Shown piece by piece: positions 60,722 through 64,000 of a DNA stretch of 64,000 nt (within the stretch, counting starts at the first letter, position 1; each line of letters begins with the position of its first letter). This DNA is from Fictibacillus sp. b24 (GTDB lineage Bacteria; Bacillota; Bacilli; Bacillales; Fictibacillaceae): assembly GCF_030348825.1 (NCBI RefSeq), contig NZ_JAUCES010000005.1, positions 2,480,001 to 2,544,000 of the forward strand. Direction: 5' to 3'. Made by a program: the position numbers and the translations under genes. The notes under the pieces are model-generated. The model ran no database searches. It saw only the letters and a list, made by a program, of their open reading frames with translations, and was not told the origin of the DNA.

Positions 60722-63154
60722 TTATCTTACTTTATCTAGCTTCACTTGAATCAAAACAGGATCATGGTCGCTCGCACGTCCGTGCTCTTCCATGAACTGT
60801 GAGTTGATATGAACGATATCTACCTTAGTTTTCTTAGCCATGTTGTTCGTTACTAAAATATGATCAAGTACTTGCGCGTTACCTTGATAAGAGTATGTGA
60901 AACGCTCATTAAACGGTACTTTCTCAATCATATTAGTTAGCTCATTGCCTTTTAATATTTCAAGTGAATCTGTGAATTCAAAATCATTGAAGTCTCCAAG
61001 AAGAACTACTTTTGCATTCTTGTCCTCTTCTTTTACATCTTTAACAAAACCGTTTACGATTTCTGCGATTTCTTTACGCTGAACTTCACTTCCTAAGAAA
61101 GGAGGCTGGTTCTTACCGAATAGAGGCTGATCTCCGCCTTTTGAGTTAAAGTGGTTTGCAACAACAATTACACTCTCTCCATTAAACTCGAATTGTGCTG
61201 CTACAGGCTTACGGCTGTCTTCAAAAGCAGGATTCATTGGATCAATGCGCCCTGGGTTAAGAGTTAGTTTGCCGTCTTTGTAATCTACAGCTTCTGTTGA
61301 AGTCCCTTTTGTACCTTCAGCAAGCGATACACGCTCAGGGTTGTAGATGAATCCTACACGAATGTTACCACCTGGCTGTCCACCGTCTTGGTTGTTTTCT
61401 GGAGCAATATCTGTATAAACATATTCTGGTCCGCCTTGAGCTGTAATTTCAGCTATTAAGCGGTCAGCGCTTTCTTTTGCGTCAGTAGTCCCATCATTTA
61501 TAGAACCATTACCATCTTGCATTTCTACAAGACCTACGATATCAGGAGACTTTAGGTTGTGAACAATCGAGTCTGCAATTCTGCTAACTTTCTCATCTGA
61601 AGTTCCCTTTTCATTTGCTGTAAAATTCTCAACGTTAAAGCTCGCAATTGTCAGCTCTTTATGTTTTTCATGAATGCGTGTTACTTCCGGTTTTGTATTA
61701 CCCTCAACGAACGCTGGAAGGTCTTCCACATCTGTTAATACTTTATAGTTGCTAAAGCCATAGCTTACAACACCAGTAATAGCACCTTCAAAATAGTCAC
61801 CTGATTTAGCAACGAAATCTTCATCACCCATATCTACGAAAATACGTTCAGGGTTGTAATCAAATTCAGTAATGTTTAATCCCCCAGCAGAATTAAGTCT
61901 GCTGTATTCTCCGTGATCTGGAAGAACAACGAGTTCACCATATTTTTGAGGTGCAATCACAGCCGGGTTATTGATTTCTACAAGCATACCTTCTAAGCTT
62001 TCATAAAAGTCGATTCCATCTTCATTAGGATCGAATTCTGTGAATTTATCGTTATCAATTACGTTTGTAGGCTGTTGTAGGCCGAACATTCCGATAACTG
62101 TTGTTTCAGGAAGTTCTTGTCCTTCTTCGACTGTTGTTACCAAACTTTTATCAGCATTAATTTCAGTCATTGCAAGATCTGTATTTAGTTTGTCAGAGTA
62201 TCCTTCTAAGACCCATTCCTTAACTTGACCATTTACAGAAACGACATTGCCTTCCGTTTGTCCATGATTTGGCTTATATACAAGGATTCCTTCAGATGTA
62301 TTAGAATCGTTATCTGGTTCCAAATCTTGCATGTAGAAGTTCCTGGCATCTACCACTTTTGTTACAATGCCCTCTATACCTTCAACTGCTTTATCTGCAA
62401 CAGGTGAATTGTGACCAGCACCTTGGATATCATGAATGCGAAGTCCTGATAGTGCTACTTGATATTTAAACTCAGCAATGCTGCTGTTCTTAAGACCTTC
62501 TTTTACAGCAATCGCCTTTATCGTTATATCTTCATTAATCGTAATAGGAGCAGTGTATAGTGTGCTGTCTGTAGTTGGGTTTGATCCATCTACTGTGTAA
62601 TAGATTGCTGCATCTGGTGTTGTAGTTGAAAGAGAAACACTACTTCCTTTTGAAACAATTCCACCTTTTAATGATGTTGTAACATCTTCAACTTTTGGTT
62701 CAGGAGGAGTTCCGTCTACAAATGTAAAAGATTTAGCGTTCTTATGTCCAGGTACAGAGTAGTATTCTAATAAGTCACCTGTTATTTGAACTTTTTTCCC
62801 AAGGTTATCGGGATTGCTTTTAAGATTCAACGCTGCTCTTACAGCTGTGGGCAATTGAACAGGCAAAATCTTAGTTTTATCTGTTTCGTTAGGAGAATCT
62901 GCAATAGCTAAATTCGTATCTTGCGTAAAAGGACTTGTAAGTTGGTAAGAAATAGATGCGCCATTTCCACCCTTTACAGTACCAACAATATAACCTTCAA
63001 CAGTCTGACCAGTTTGATTCTGGTTAGCTATCGCCTCACTAACCGTAAGCACGTCAGCTGCCGAAGCGGTTTGCTGCAGTGGTAAAATCATGCTAAGTAC
63101 CATCGCTAACATGATACCTATATTTGTGAATTTTTTCGTCATTTTCATGAACAC
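60722..63154 (-). CDS. Large secreted nuclease (OB, chitobiase-like and exo/endonuclease domains)
   Basis: 810 residues. Signal peptide (QQTASAA-DV), an OB-like YhcR/DUF6359 domain (about 35-145), a chitobiase/beta-hexosaminidase C-terminal-like module (about 165-232, TPDAAIYYTVDGSNPTTDS), a second OB-type region (about 235-500) and an endonuclease/exonuclease/phosphatase domain (about 505-805) with SFNVENF, Glu in LVEMQ, GDFNDF and RASDHDPV. It should degrade extracellular DNA, like ExeM or YhcR, but no sortase signal or C-terminal anchor is seen. GTG start six bases after GGTGG. Confidence 0.9.
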   Translation of the reverse strand: MFMKMTKKFTNIGIMLAMVLSMILPLQQTASAADVLTVSEAIANQNQTGQTVEGYIVGTVKGGNGASISYQLTSPFTQDTNLAIADSPNETDKTKILPVQLPTAVRAALNLKSNPDNLGKKVQITGDLLEYYSVPGHKNAKSFTFVDGTPPEPKVEDVTTSLKGGIVSKGSSVSLSTTTPDAAIYYTVDGSNPTTDSTLYTAPITINEDITIKAIAVKEGLKNSSIAEFKYQVALSGLRIHDIQGAGHNSPVADKAVEGIEGIVTKVVDARNFYMQDLEPDNDSNTSEGILVYKPNHGQTEGNVVSVNGQVKEWVLEGYSDKLNTDLAMTEINADKSLVTTVEEGQELPETTVIGMFGLQQPTNVIDNDKFTEFDPNEDGIDFYESLEGMLVEINNPAVIAPQKYGELVVLPDHGEYSRLNSAGGLNITEFDYNPERIFVDMGDEDFVAKSGDYFEGAITGVVSYGFSNYKVLTDVEDLPAFVEGNTKPEVTRIHEKHKELTIASFNVENFTANEKGTSDEKVSRIADSIVHNLKSPDIVGLVEMQDGNGSINDGTTDAKESADRLIAEITAQGGPEYVYTDIAPENNQDGGQPGGNIRVGFIYNPERVSLAEGTKGTSTEAVDYKDGKLTLNPGRIDPMNPAFEDSRKPVAAQFEFNGESVIVVANHFNSKGGDQPLFGKNQPPFLGSEVQRKEIAEIVNGFVKDVKEEDKNAKVVLLGDFNDFEFTDSLEILKGNELTNMIEKVPFNERFTYSYQGNAQVLDHILVTNNMAKKTKVDIVHINSQFMEEHGRASDHDPVLIQVKLDKVR

Positions 63155-63363
63155 ATCGGTCCACCTACCTAACTTTTAGTATGTAAAACTTCGTCAATTC
63201 ATGAAAAATATAACACAATTTTGTCGAGGTTAATGTTAGTTTTATGTTAAAACAGTTAGAAAGACTTACAATAAATTTACAAACTAGTTCTGATTTACCA
63301 CTTACATTATAAGAAAATAGCCAACATCCTCTCGCGGATTGTCAACCACTGAAAAGAGTCGGC

Positions 63364-64000
63364 TTATCTTGTATTCAGATTTAATTCTGATGAAACTTGT
63401 TCGACAAATAGCTCAGGATTATTGTTATGCAGAATGGATAGCAAGTTATCTTTTTCCGCGCAGCGATCTAGCCAGACATCTCCTTCACCAGCCTCAAGAA
63501 TAACGGGCATACGATTATGGTATTTCTCCATAGAAGAATTGGACGTTTTCGTAAGGATAGAACACGTAATCCTTTCCTCTTCTTTTCCATCTACCACACC
63601 AGCCCACCTTGACCATATACCAGCAAAAGCGAACGGCTTATTATGTACCAAAGAAAACTGATAAGGCTGTTTTTTATTTCCTTCTTTTACCCATTCGTAA
63701 AACCCGCTTGCTGGTATCAAGCATCTTCTTTTGTAAAAAGATTCTTTAAAGCTTGGTTTCTCATCAACCGTTTCACTTCTAGCATTGATCAATTTATTAC
63801 CGATTTTCGGATCATCTGCCCATTTAGGAACGAGGCCCCATTTCATGTACCCTGCCCGGTTGCCGTTACTGGCTTTTACGATCGCAAGAATATTTTGGCT
63901 TGGGGCAATGTTAAAGCGTTCTTCATAATCAAATTCATTCATTAAGTTAAAAGCATCAATAATCACATCTTTGTCGTAATAAAGCATATATCTACCACAC
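63364..64000 (-). CDS. SRAP (YedK/HMCES-type) abasic-site protein, first two bases outside the window
   Basis: The frame is open to base 64000 and reads (AT)G TGT GGT AGA TAT: M-C-G-R-Y, the conserved SRAP start whose Cys2 forms the covalent link to abasic DNA. The AT of the start is beyond the window; the full product is 212 residues. Other active-site residues are present: Asn and Arg in INARSET, Glu in GFYEW, His in YHNRMPV. An internal ATG (63987) would lose Cys2 and is wrong. Confidence 0.92.
   Translation of the reverse strand, partial: CGRYMLYYDKDVIIDAFNLMNEFDYEERFNIAPSQNILAIVKASNGNRAGYMKWGLVPKWADDPKIGNKLINARSETVDEKPSFKESFYKRRCLIPASGFYEWVKEGNKKQPYQFSLVHNKPFAFAGIWSRWAGVVDGKEEERITCSILTKTSNSSMEKYHNRMPVILEAGEGDVWLDRCAEKDNLLSILHNNNPELFVEQVSSELNLNTR

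Noticed and set aside
63364-63987. SRAP start at the internal ATG 63985-63987
   Set aside because: This would drop the catalytic Cys2; the frame continues to MCGRY with the first two bases just outside the window.

Overview
The window is a contiguous piece of chromosome from a low-GC, endospore-forming Firmicute of the family Bacillaceae. The evidence is an alpha/beta-type small acid-soluble spore protein, a YjcZ-type sporulation peptide, ComFB, a YknU/YknV-type ABC exporter pair, many TTG/GTG starts behind strong AAGGAGG sites, and Fur, Zur, SigD, SigG and sigma-54 type promoter elements. The genus cannot be fixed from sequence alone. No rRNA, tRNA, prophage, transposase or CRISPR array was seen.

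Layout. 1-5.4 kb: a partial membrane protein, MgtE, a DoxX protein with an operator over its -35 box, a second methionine aminopeptidase and small membrane/flavin proteins. 5.5-10.5 kb: isoaspartyl dipeptidase (iadA) and a YfcC-type carrier behind a textbook -24/-12 promoter, with a divergent sigma-54 activator. 10.6-17.1 kb: a homoprotocatechuate (4-hydroxyphenylacetate) catabolic operon, gntR-dapA-like-hpaG-hpaE-hpaB-hpaD, with a twin palindromic operator. 17.2-32.2 kb: housekeeping and accessory genes (ComFB, cold shock protein, a chemoreceptor with a SigD promoter, Nudix, Toprim, MFS, DsbA-like, deoxynucleoside kinase, CorA, cupin). 32.7-37.5 kb: a Fur-regulated siderophore-iron importer with a FhuF-type reductase. 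37.6-43.9 kb: a CuA-like cupredoxin, two genes with an in-frame UGA at a catalytic or ligand cysteine position, a secreted nuclease, DedA, CBS, and a Zur-controlled zinc-binding lipoprotein. 43.9-64 kb: YknUV, CopC, a class B PBP, an EAL protein, an ABC-2 exporter, patatin, an amidase with SH3b repeats, HAD, EamA, SASP, a large secreted nuclease and a SRAP (YedK/HMCES-type) protein running off the end.

The most notable result is the pair of probable selenoprotein genes about 1 kb apart: a thioredoxin-fold lipoprotein with a UxxC motif (TGA at 39491-39493) and a HesB/IscA-like protein with GU-GGPKLGLALDEP (TGA at 40749-40751). Both are followed by SECIS-like hairpins. A normal gene call breaks the first in two and misses the second. 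They imply that selenocysteine is used in this bacillus, with the Sec machinery outside the window.

The second layer of interest is intergenic. Seven copies (one a remnant) of a ~128-bp element with GTTGATT/AATCAAC ends lie between genes in both orientations. Three further intergenic arrays, of unrelated sequence, share a 21-bp (20-21 bp) period. Two unannotated short ORFs with good ribosome binding sites (47 and 35 codons) and a Nudix gene that seems to start at a non-canonical codon also deserve attention.
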